Assembly: GCA_023228945.1 (NCBI GenBank) | Contig: JALOAI010000004.1 | Span: forward strand, 62,001 to 126,000 | DNA: 64,000 nt | Direction: 5' to 3' | From: Pigmentiphaga sp. | GTDB lineage: Bacteria; Pseudomonadota; Gammaproteobacteria; Burkholderiales; Burkholderiaceae_B | Shown here: positions 28,138 through 35,548 of the stretch, piece by piece | Layout of the letters: each line of letters opens with the position of its first letter | How positions within the stretch are numbered: the stretch's first letter is position 1 | Position numbers and translations under genes: made by a program | Notes under the pieces: generated by a model | Database searches by the model: none | What the model was told of the DNA's origin: nothing | Seen by the model: the letters and a program-made list of their open reading frames with translations, nothing else

Positions 28138-28895
28138 TCATCCTCCTGGGCGGCGAGATCGGCGAAGCGGGGCGGATCGTCGGGCGGAAACGCCACGACC
28201 TCGAAGCGCATGCCGGCATATCCCGTGCCCGAGAACTCGGCCGAAATGCCATAATAGGTTCCGGGCGCATCGGCTTCGATCCTGAGCAGGTTCGCCCGGC
28301 CGGGAAGGGCATCCATCTTGCCCGCCAGCCGCGGCACCCAGAAACTATGGATCACATCCTCGCTCGTGATGACCACATCCACCGGCCGCCCGGCGGGAAT
28401 ATGCAGGCGGCCACGGGTTTCGATCATCCCGCCGTCGTGGCCGGGCTGCCGGAAGCGCCATTCCCACTGCCGGGCGATGGCCTCCACCCGCACTACCTCG
28501 GGCATGGGGCGCGGCTGCAGGCGCTCGCCCACCCGGATGCCGGCGCCCACCACCGCCACCAGGATGGCCAATGAAAAACCCAGCCCCATGCCGTGGATCC
28601 AGAACCGCTCGCCCGGCTGGCGCGGCGATGGAGCCCGAAAACCGATCCACACCAGCACCAGCACCAGGGCCGTCAGCAGGCCGGCGCCGGCCAGCATGGC
28701 CCACCAGAGCTTGGCGATCGCCGCCGCCGCCGGCCCTTGCGGCGCCAGGGTCGATAAGCTGCCCGAGCAGCCGGCGAGCCACGCCAGCGGCGTCAGCGCC
28801 GCCAGCCGCAGCCGCCTTGCCGGGGAACGCCCCGGGCACGTCGTATCGTCCGTAGAACCCGAGGAGGATGCCCGCCGATGAGCCGAAGCCGACAC
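28134..28895 (-). CDS. oxidase subunit II lacking CuA ligands (quinol-oxidase-like)
   Basis: About 253 residues from a GTG at 28895. A lipoprotein-type signal ends WLAGCSG, then two transmembrane helices and a periplasmic cupredoxin domain follow. In place of the CuA site C-x-E-x-C-x3-H-x2-M the sequence reads ISAEFSGTGYAGM: both Cys are Ser and the His is Tyr, which is how quinol oxidase subunit II (CyoA) looks. The first His is kept (DVIHSFWVP). The start is uncertain: no ATG or TTG is available close to the signal, and the GTG overlaps the divergent DUF2231 gene by 18 bases. A CTG nearer the signal is an alternative. Confidence 0.8.
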   Translation of the reverse strand: MSASAHRRASSSGSTDDTTCPGRSPARRLRLAALTPLAWLAGCSGSLSTLAPQGPAAAAIAKLWWAMLAGAGLLTALVLVLVWIGFRAPSPRQPGERFWIHGMGLGFSLAILVAVVGAGIRVGERLQPRPMPEVVRVEAIARQWEWRFRQPGHDGGMIETRGRLHIPAGRPVDVVITSEDVIHSFWVPRLAGKMDALPGRANLLRIEADAPGTYYGISAEFSGTGYAGMRFEVVAFPPDDPPRFADLAAQEDE

Positions 28896-29396
28896 CGCCG
28901 CCGATTCAGCGACCCGATCCACGAGCACCGGAGCTTTCATCGCACCGAGTCGCGCATCGCGATCGCCGGGCATCCCATCCACGCGATGCTGGTGACGTTT
29001 CCGATTGCGCTCTGCGTGTGCACCCTGGGCGCCGACGCGCTCTGGTGGTGGACGGGCGATGATTTCTGGCCCCGCGCGGCGATCTGGGCGGCGGGAGTCG
29101 GTTTTCTCATGGGCATCCTGGCGGGCATCGCGGGCACCGCCGAACTTCTGCTGGTGCCCGGAATCCGCATTCGGGCGGCCAGCTGGACGCATTTCATCCT
29201 GGCCGTCATGCTGCTGTCCGTCTTGGGCGCGAACTGGGGGCTGCGGCTCGGCGATCCGGTGGCCGCGGTGCTGCCCTGGGGCCTGTTCCTGTCGTTGCTG
29301 GCCACCGGCATGACGGGCATGACCGGCTGGCATGGCGGCAAGCTGGTGTTCGACTATGGCATGGGCACGCAAGACGATCATAAGCCGCGATCCTGA
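28878..29396 (+). CDS. DUF2231 membrane protein
   Basis: A 172-residue protein with four hydrophobic segments and the DUF2231 start pattern AGHPIHAMLVTFPIALCV, ending WHGGKLVFDYGMG. Ribosome site AGGAGG at 28863-28868. DUF2231 proteins are small inner-membrane proteins of unknown function, frequently near heme or redox genes; the HPIH histidines could bind heme, which is speculative. Divergent from and overlapping the subunit II start, and convergent with and overlapping the CopD-like gene by 19 bases. Confidence 0.85.
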   Translation: MSRSRHRRRFSDPIHEHRSFHRTESRIAIAGHPIHAMLVTFPIALCVCTLGADALWWWTGDDFWPRAAIWAAGVGFLMGILAGIAGTAELLLVPGIRIRAASWTHFILAVMLLSVLGANWGLRLGDPVAAVLPWGLFLSLLATGMTGMTGWHGGKLVFDYGMGTQDDHKPRS

Positions 29397-29854
29397 GTGG
29401 TGAGCAGGAAGTCGGGGATCCATGGCTCGAACACCTGCGGGGCGGGCTTGGCCAGGACCAGCCAGAGCACCGCTGCGATCAGCGGCGCCACCAGGATCAA
29501 GCCGACCACGGGGCCGGGCATCCAGTTGCTTTTCCGTTCTTCGCCCGATCGCTGGACCAGGTGGCCGAACCACATATGGATCAGCGCCATGGCGGCGACG
29601 AACGCCAGCTTGATGAACAGCCAGGGCTCGTATACGCGGGCCAGGAAAATCAGCGCGGTGCCGGCCGAGATGGCAAGCAGGGCGGCGGGCGTGGCCAAGG
29701 CGATATAGCCGATATGGGTGAGCAGGCGAAACTCGATGAACTGATGCTCGCGCCGCGCGCCGCCATACAGATGCAAGAGCAAGGGCAGGGCGATCAGCGC
29801 CGCGCACCAGACGGCAAGGCCCACGATATGCAGGAACTTCAGCGCTGCGATCAT
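29378..29854 (-). CDS. CopD-like membrane protein
   Basis: A 158-residue integral membrane protein from the ATG at 29854 (MIAALKFLHIVGLAVWCAAL). The LHIVGLAVW histidine near the N-terminus, followed by about four helices including FIKLAFVAAMALIHMWFGH, resembles the CopD/YdeB-type (DUF2214-like) family linked with copper or heme. It is next to a heme-copper oxidase, which fits a role in cofactor supply, but this is inferred from context. Confidence 0.65.
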   Translation of the reverse strand: MIAALKFLHIVGLAVWCAALIALPLLLHLYGGARREHQFIEFRLLTHIGYIALATPAALLAISAGTALIFLARVYEPWLFIKLAFVAAMALIHMWFGHLVQRSGEERKSNWMPGPVVGLILVAPLIAAVLWLVLAKPAPQVFEPWIPDFLLTTQDRGL

Positions 29855-30136
29855 GCCGTGTCCTCTCGTCGGTGGGCCCCGAGCCGGAGGCCGGTTCGGG
29901 CTGAAAACGGAAGCCGTGGTCACTGTAACACGCGCCTATTCGGTCACCGCGAGGGAGCAAATTCCATGCCGGCCGCTCCGGAACCTGGGGGTTTTGGCGC
30001 TACCATGCAAGTGCGCGCGAGCCGCCGGGCTCGTGGCGACGGTGAACCCGGGTAGGTGGTTTCTGTCTATCCCGGGAAAGCAGCCATACCCGCCACGCCG
30101 CCGGCGCGTCCGGGCATACGAAACCGGGGGGAGTAC

Positions 30137-30634
30137 ATGTCGATCATCGTCGCCAAGCGGTTTGTCCTGTTTGCGCTGGTTTGGCTGATCCTGAGTGAAG
30201 GCGACGCCAGCAGTCTGGCCCTGATCCTGGGCGGCGCGGCCACGGCGGGCGCCACCTGGGCCAGCCTGGTTCTCCTGCCGCCCGACCAACATCGCGTCAA
30301 GCTGGCCGCCGCCGCGGGCCTGCTGCCGGGGTTCGTCGCCAGTTCGTTCAAAGGCGGCATCGATGTGGCTCGCCGTGCCCTGCATCCGCGCCTGCCGCTG
30401 GATGCCGGCTGGATTGCCTACCGCACGACGCTGCCGCGAGGGCTGCCCCGGGTGTCCTTCGGTTGCGAAACCAGTCTGTTGCCCGGCTCGCTGGTGGCGG
30501 GAGCGCGCGGCGATGTGCTGTATGTCCATTGTCTGGACAAAAGCCAGGATCTTGCGTACGCCCTGAGCCGCGAAGAGCGGCGGATCGCCGCTGCCTTCGC
30601 CAGCGGGACGCAAGGCGGAGAGCGGCGGCCATGA
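30137..30634 (+). CDS. mnhE: Mrp-type Na+/H+ antiporter subunit E
   Basis: A 165-residue MnhE/MrpE protein: two N-terminal transmembrane helices, then a soluble domain with VARRALHPRLPLDAGWIAYR and SLLPGSLVAGARGDVLYVHC, both typical. First gene of an eight-cistron plus-strand operon in which consecutive genes overlap by ATGA or GTGA. Start at the ATG 30137 behind the ribosome site GGGGGGAG. Starting the operon with E is the order seen in Mbh-like membrane modules rather than in standard mrpABCDEFG operons. Confidence 0.88.
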   Translation: MSIIVAKRFVLFALVWLILSEGDASSLALILGGAATAGATWASLVLLPPDQHRVKLAAAAGLLPGFVASSFKGGIDVARRALHPRLPLDAGWIAYRTTLPRGLPRVSFGCETSLLPGSLVAGARGDVLYVHCLDKSQDLAYALSREERRIAAAFASGTQGGERRP

Positions 30635-30915
30635 CCGCCTTTTTTTATCTGGCGGCCATCGTCCTGCTGCTGACCGTGGCGGCCAGCCTGTTGCGCATCC
30701 ATCTCGGGCCGACGCGGGCCGACCGCATGATGAGCGCGCAATTGATCGGTACCAGCGGCGTGGGCATCATCCTGCTCCTGGCCGCCGCGCAGGACGACGG
30801 CGCGATCCTGGACGCCGCGTTGATATTGGCGCTGCTGGCGGCCTTCGCCGCGGTGGCCTTCGTGAAAACGTCGAGCGCCGATGGCGCCGGCGACCGCGAG
30901 GAGGAAGACGAATGA
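30631..30915 (+). CDS. mnhF: Mrp-type antiporter subunit F
   Basis: A 94-residue MnhF/MrpF protein with three transmembrane helices and the family motif LGPTRADRMMSAQLIGTSGV. Overlaps mnhE by ATGA and mnhG by ATGA. The C-terminus is a short acidic tail (GDREEEDE). Part of the membrane-bound cation/proton antiporter complex. Confidence 0.9.
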   Translation: MTAFFYLAAIVLLLTVAASLLRIHLGPTRADRMMSAQLIGTSGVGIILLLAAAQDDGAILDAALILALLAAFAAVAFVKTSSADGAGDREEEDE

Positions 30916-31280
30916 CGCCACCCCCGGGCATGGGCCCGGCTTGGCTTGCCAACGCGGCCACGCTGGTGTTCGTGCTCCTCGGCTTGTTCTTTTTCATCGC
31001 GGGCACGGTCGGGCTGCTGCGGTTTCCCGACCTGCATAGCCGGCTGCATGCCCTGACCAAGGCCGATAACCTCGGCCTGGGGTTGGTGGTTCTGGGGCTG
31101 GCTTTCCAGATGGAGGATGCCTGGAGCATCGCCAAGCTCGGTCTGATCTGGTTGCTGGCCGTGCTGGCGGCGGCCACGGTGGCGCAACTGGTGGCGCGGG
31201 CCGCCCTGGAACGTTTGCCCGAAGCGGGCGAGCCGGCCGCCGCACGAAGCGCGCCGCGCAACGAGGACACCGCCCCATGA
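30912..31280 (+). CDS. mnhG: Mrp-type antiporter subunit G
   Basis: A 122-residue MnhG/MrpG protein. Three transmembrane helices and the diagnostic segment GLLRFPDLHSRLHALTKADN are present. The C-terminal 25 residues are hydrophilic. Coupled by ATGA overlaps on both sides. Confidence 0.9.
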   Translation: MTPPPGMGPAWLANAATLVFVLLGLFFFIAGTVGLLRFPDLHSRLHALTKADNLGLGLVVLGLAFQMEDAWSIAKLGLIWLLAVLAAATVAQLVARAALERLPEAGEPAAARSAPRNEDTAP

Positions 31281-32275
31281 GTGCCGGCCTGGCCTTTGAT
31301 GTCTTGCTCTGCCTGCTGATCATCGGCGCCGCGGGCCTGGCGGTGGGCGGCCGCCAGTTGTTCGCCTCGATCGCCTTTTTCGTCACCTACGGCATTCTGG
31401 TCGGTATTTCCTGGCTGCGGCTGGGCGCCATCGATGTGGCGCTGGCCGAGGTGGCGATCGGCGCCGGCCTGACGGGTGTGCTGCTGATGGGCGCCTGGGC
31501 GGCGATCCGGCGGCGGAACCGGGAGGCGCGGGGCGAATACGGGGCGGAAGGCAACGGCAGCGGCGCCAGCCGCGACGACGAGGAAGATCCCGTGGTGCCG
31601 GGCGGCCGCAAGCTGGCCGCCGCCGTGGTTTGCGGCGTGCTGGCGGGGCTCTTGGCCGCGGCCATTCTCACGCTGCCCGGCGAGGCTTCGGGCCTGCTGC
31701 CCCGGGTGACGGAGCGGCTCGGCGACTCCGGTGTGGGCAATCCCGTGACCGCGGTACTCCTCAACTTTCGCGCCTACGATACCTTGATGGAAAGCATCGT
31801 CCTGCTGATGGCGTTGATCGCGGTGTGGACCTTGACGCCGCGAGAGCTCTGGGGCGGCGAGCCGGGCCTGCGCCAGCATGCGCGCGGCGATGGCGTGCTC
31901 GCCACGTTCGGCAAGCTGCTGCCCCCGCTGGGTGTCCTGGTGGCGATGTATCTGGTGTGGGCGGGCGCCGACCGGCCCGGCGGCGCCTTCCAGGGCGGTA
32001 CCGTGCTGGCGGCGGTCTGGCTAATGGTCGTGATGGCGGGCATGGCGCGGGTGCCGCGACAGTCCAGTCCCGCTCTGCGCCTGGCTCTGGTGGCCGGACC
32101 GGCGGTGTTTCTCGGCGTGGGGCTGGCGGGGGCCGGATTCGGCGTTTTTCTCGGCCTGCCGGTCGAGTTTGCCAAAACGCTGATCCTGGCCATCGAACTG
32201 GCGCTGACCCTATCGATCGCCGTCACGCTCGCGCTACTGGTGGCCGGCGTACCGACGGCGCGGGAGCGGCCATGA
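31277..32275 (+). CDS. fusion of the MrpA C-terminal (DUF4040/MbhD) domain with MrpB
   Basis: A 332-residue membrane protein. Residues 1-75 are a DUF4040/MbhD-like module with the acidic motif IDVALAEVAIGAGLTGVLL. An acidic, Gly-rich hydrophilic linker follows (about 76-108, RDDEEDPVVPGG). Then comes a MbhE-like helix and the MnhB domain from about 140, with NFRAYDTLMESIVLLMALIA, WAGADRPGGAFQGGT and FAKTLILAIELALTLSIAVT. In standard Mrp operons the first part is the C-terminus of MrpA; here it is fused to MrpB and separated from the antiporter-like domain. Overlaps mnhG and mnhC. Confidence 0.85.
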   Translation: MSAGLAFDVLLCLLIIGAAGLAVGGRQLFASIAFFVTYGILVGISWLRLGAIDVALAEVAIGAGLTGVLLMGAWAAIRRRNREARGEYGAEGNGSGASRDDEEDPVVPGGRKLAAAVVCGVLAGLLAAAILTLPGEASGLLPRVTERLGDSGVGNPVTAVLLNFRAYDTLMESIVLLMALIAVWTLTPRELWGGEPGLRQHARGDGVLATFGKLLPPLGVLVAMYLVWAGADRPGGAFQGGTVLAAVWLMVVMAGMARVPRQSSPALRLALVAGPAVFLGVGLAGAGFGVFLGLPVEFAKTLILAIELALTLSIAVTLALLVAGVPTARERP

Positions 32276-32595
32276 TGTTTTCGGGGGCCATCCTCTACGC
32301 ACTTTGCGGCGCGGCGCTGATCGGCATCGGCGTCTACGGCTTTATTACCCGCGCCCATCTGCTGCGCCGCATTCTGGCCTTCAACGTTATCGGCAGCGGG
32401 GTATTCCTGCTCATTGGCGCCCTCGGCCATCGCACTCCCGGCGCCGAGGCCGATCCGGTGCCGCACGCGCTCATCATTACCGGCATCGTCGTCGCGCTCT
32501 CGCTCACGGCCCTGGCCGTGGCGCTGGTACTCCGGCACGTCGCGGACACCGGGCGCGCCGTACTCCCCGAGGAGGAAACGGAGGAGGCCGTGTGA
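32272..32595 (+). CDS. mnhC: Mrp-type antiporter subunit C
   Basis: A 107-residue NuoK-like MnhC/MrpC protein. Three transmembrane helices with IGIGVYGFITRAHLLRRILA, then FNVIGSGVFLLIGALG, and the typical DPVPHALIITGIVVALSLTA. The ATG overlaps the stop of the preceding gene. The acidic C-terminus (LPEEETEEAV) leads into a GTGA overlap with mnhD. Confidence 0.9.
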   Translation: MMFSGAILYALCGAALIGIGVYGFITRAHLLRRILAFNVIGSGVFLLIGALGHRTPGAEADPVPHALIITGIVVALSLTALAVALVLRHVADTGRAVLPEEETEEAV

Positions 32596-34070
32596 GCGCG
32601 GTTGCGGCGTGGCCGCTGCTCGAGCTCACCGTCGCGCTGCCGCTGGCGGCGTCGCTGCTCGCGGTGGCGGCCGGCCGCCTTGCCGCCATCCTGCTGTATG
32701 CCATGGCCCCGGTGATGATCGCTCTGGCGGGGCTGTTGTGCCTGGCGGTGGGCCGCGAAGGCGTGCTGGAGACGGCGATCGGCGGCTGGCGGGCGCCGCT
32801 GGGCATCGCGCTGGGCGCGGATGGCTTGTCCGCGGTCTTCGTTGCTACCGCCGCGCTGATTCTGTCGGCCGTGGGCCTGTTCGCCCAGCGGGACTTTCAT
32901 GTCGAGCCGCAAGAGTCCGGACGCAGCTATACCTTCTGGCCGCTGTTCTATGCCATGTGGGCGGCGCTCAATGCGATTTTCGTCGGCCGGGATCTCTTCA
33001 ATTTCTACGTGGCGCTCGAGCTGCTGACGCTCACCGCCGTCGCCATGGTCGCCTATGGCGGCACGGCCGCGGCGCTACGCTATCTGATGTTCGCGCTCAT
33101 GGGTTCGCTCGCCTATCTGGCCGGGGTAGGGCTGATCTACGCCTCCGCCGCGACCCTGGACTTCGAACGGCTGCACTTGGTGCTCGAAGCCGACCGCACC
33201 GTGATGCTGGGCACCGCGCTGATGACGGCCGGCCTGCTGGCCAAGGCCGCCTTGTTTCCCTTGCACGCCTGGCTGCTGCCGGCGCATGGCAATGCTCCGG
33301 CCGCCGCAAGCGCCTTGTTGTCGGCCCTGGTGGTGAAGGCGGCGTTCTTTATCATCGTGCGGATCTGGTTCGACATGATGCCGGAGGCGCAAACTCCGTG
33401 GTTGACGAACACCCTGGGCCTGCTCGGCATAGCCGCCGCCCTCTATGGTTCGCTGCTGGCCATGCGCCAGAGCCGGCTGAAGCTGATCATCGCCTATTCC
33501 ACGGTGGCGCAGATTGGCTATCTCTTCTTCGTCTTTCCGCTGGCCAATGGTTCGGCCTTTGCCTTGCCGTGGTCGGCGGGCGCCTGGTCGGGCGTGATGT
33601 TCCATGCGGTGTCGCATGCCTTTGCCAAGGCGGCGCTGTTCCTCGCCGCGGGGCTGGTCATCGAAGCCCTGGGCCACGATCGCATCGCCGACATGAAGGG
33701 GATCGCCCGCGCCTTGCCCATCACCTGGCTGGCCTTCGGCCTCGCCGCGGTGTCCCTCATGAGCTTGCCGCCGTCGGGAGGCTTCATGGCCAAATACCTC
33801 ATCCTGACCTCGGCGCTGGCCGGCGGCCATGTGGTCTATGCCCTGGTGATGATCGTAGGCGGCCTGCTGGCGGCGGTGTATCTGTTCCGGCCGCTCAACG
33901 CCGCCCTGGCCGGAACCGGGGCGCCCGCCATCGCGCCGGTGCCGCGCTACCGCCAGGCCATCCCGCTCGCCTTGGCGCTGGTCGCCATCGCCATTGGCCT
34001 GGCTTCGAGCCTGCCCTACGAGTTTCTGCAGATCGGCTTGCCCGAAGGCGCGGAAGGGAGCGGAGAATGA
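32592..34070 (+). CDS. mnhD: Mrp-type antiporter subunit D (NuoN/NuoM-like)
   Basis: A 492-residue polytopic protein with about 14 transmembrane helices, homologous to complex I proton-pumping subunits. The conserved TM5 Glu is in NFYVALELLTLT, the TM7 Lys in LLAKAALFPLHAWLLPAHGN, a further Lys in ALVVKAAFF and the TM12 Lys in HAFAKAALF. It begins with GTG at 32592, overlapping the mnhC stop. Probably cation/proton exchange with the rest of the complex. Confidence 0.9.
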   Translation: MSAVAAWPLLELTVALPLAASLLAVAAGRLAAILLYAMAPVMIALAGLLCLAVGREGVLETAIGGWRAPLGIALGADGLSAVFVATAALILSAVGLFAQRDFHVEPQESGRSYTFWPLFYAMWAALNAIFVGRDLFNFYVALELLTLTAVAMVAYGGTAAALRYLMFALMGSLAYLAGVGLIYASAATLDFERLHLVLEADRTVMLGTALMTAGLLAKAALFPLHAWLLPAHGNAPAAASALLSALVVKAAFFIIVRIWFDMMPEAQTPWLTNTLGLLGIAAALYGSLLAMRQSRLKLIIAYSTVAQIGYLFFVFPLANGSAFALPWSAGAWSGVMFHAVSHAFAKAALFLAAGLVIEALGHDRIADMKGIARALPITWLAFGLAAVSLMSLPPSGGFMAKYLILTSALAGGHVVYALVMIVGGLLAAVYLFRPLNAALAGTGAPAIAPVPRYRQAIPLALALVAIAIGLASSLPYEFLQIGLPEGAEGSGE

Positions 34071-35548
34071 CGCAGGCCCTGCCCCTCGCTCTCCTGGCCT
34101 GCGCCTTGATCCCGGCCATTCTTTGCTTTTTCATCAACGAAGAAAAAGCGGGCTTGCGCAATGCCATCAACATCGGCAGCGCGGTCTTGAAACTCGCGCT
34201 GGTCGTGTTTTTGACCGTGGGCGTCGCGCGCGGCGTGGTTTACGAGGCGCGATTCGAATTCGTGCCGGGTTTGTACCTGCTGCTGCGGGTGGACGCGCTG
34301 GCTTTGCTCTTCGTCACGCTGTCGTCCTTCCTGTGGCTGGTGACCACGGTCTATGCCATCGCCTATTTCGGCCGTTCCTCCAACCTGCCGCGCTTCTTCG
34401 CCTTTTTTAATCTGTGCGTGATGTCGACCACCGGGATCGCATTATCGGGTTCGCTGATCTCCTTCTTTATCTTCTACGAGCTGCTTACGCTCTCGACCTG
34501 GCCGCTGGTCGTGCACAAGGGCGATCCGACCTCGATGGCCGCCGGCCGCTCCTATCTTGCCTATACCCTGGTTGGCAGCGCCGCGCTGCTGTTCGGCATC
34601 GTATGGCTGGAAGGCATGGCGGGGCCGGTGGAGTTTGCCCAGAAGGCGGCGCTCGGCGATCTGTCCGATTGGATGCTGGCCGTCATTTTCCTGCTGTGCG
34701 TCGGCGGCCTGGGCGTGAAGGCCGCGCTGGTACCCCTGCATGCGTGGTTGCCGCAGGCCATGGCCGCGCCGGCGCCGGTGAGCGCGCTGCTGCATGCCGT
34801 GGCGGTGGTGAAGGCCGGGGCCTTCGGTATCGTGCGCTTCATCTACGATGTGTACGGCATCGAGCGCGTGGCGGATCTGGGGTTGGGCATTCCGCTGGCG
34901 ATCCTGGCGTCGTTCACCATTCTCTAAGGCTCGATGCGGGCGCTGCAGCAAAGCGACATCAAGCGCCGGCTGGCCTATTCCACGGTGTCGCAGGTGTCCT
35001 ACATCATCCTGGGCGCCAGCCTCGCCGGCCCCTTTGCGGCCATTGGCGGGCTGGCGCATCTCGTCCACCAGGGGCTGATGAAAATCACGCTGTTCTTTAC
35101 CGCCGGCGTCCTGGCCGAACGGCTGGGCATCACCACCATCCAGCAGCTCGATGGCGCCGGCCGACGGCTGCCGATCACGATGATGGCGTTCACGATCGGC
35201 GCCCTGGGCATGATCGGCATCCCGCCCGTGGCGGGCTTCATCTCCAAATGGTATCTCGGGCTAGGGAGCCTGCAGACCGGCCAGCCCTGGGTGATCCTGG
35301 TACTGGCGGGCTCCAGCCTGCTGAACGCCGTCTATTTCCTGCCCCTGGTCTATCGCGCCTGGTTCCGGCCGCCGCCGGCGGGCGGGCACGGTAGGCTCGA
35401 CGAGGCGCCCGCCGAGGCGCCAGCGTCGCTGATCCTGCCGGCGGCCGTCACGGCGCTGGCCGCGCTTGGCGCCGGTCTGTTGGCGGCGATGGCCTTCAGC
35501 CCCCTGGGCTGGGCAACCCTGATCGTCGAAAGAGTGTACCTGCCATGA
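34067..35548 (+). pseudogene. second MnhD/NuoL-like antiporter subunit interrupted by an in-frame TAA
   Basis: The first part (34067-34927, 286 residues) has the TM5 Glu (FFIFYELLTLST), the TM7 Lys (LGVKAALVPLHAWLP) and the TM8 Lys (VVKAGAF). It stops at TAA 34925-34927 within ASFTIL-stop-GSMRALQQ, exactly where relatives have tyrosine (ILYGS). The same frame continues to 35548 with SDIKRRLAYSTVSQVSYIIL and the TM12 Lys (GLMKITLF). A single C or T to A change explains it. An ATG seven bases after the stop (34934) could allow reinitiation and a split two-piece subunit; otherwise the gene is dead or the base is an error. Coupled by ATGA on both sides. Confidence 0.85.
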
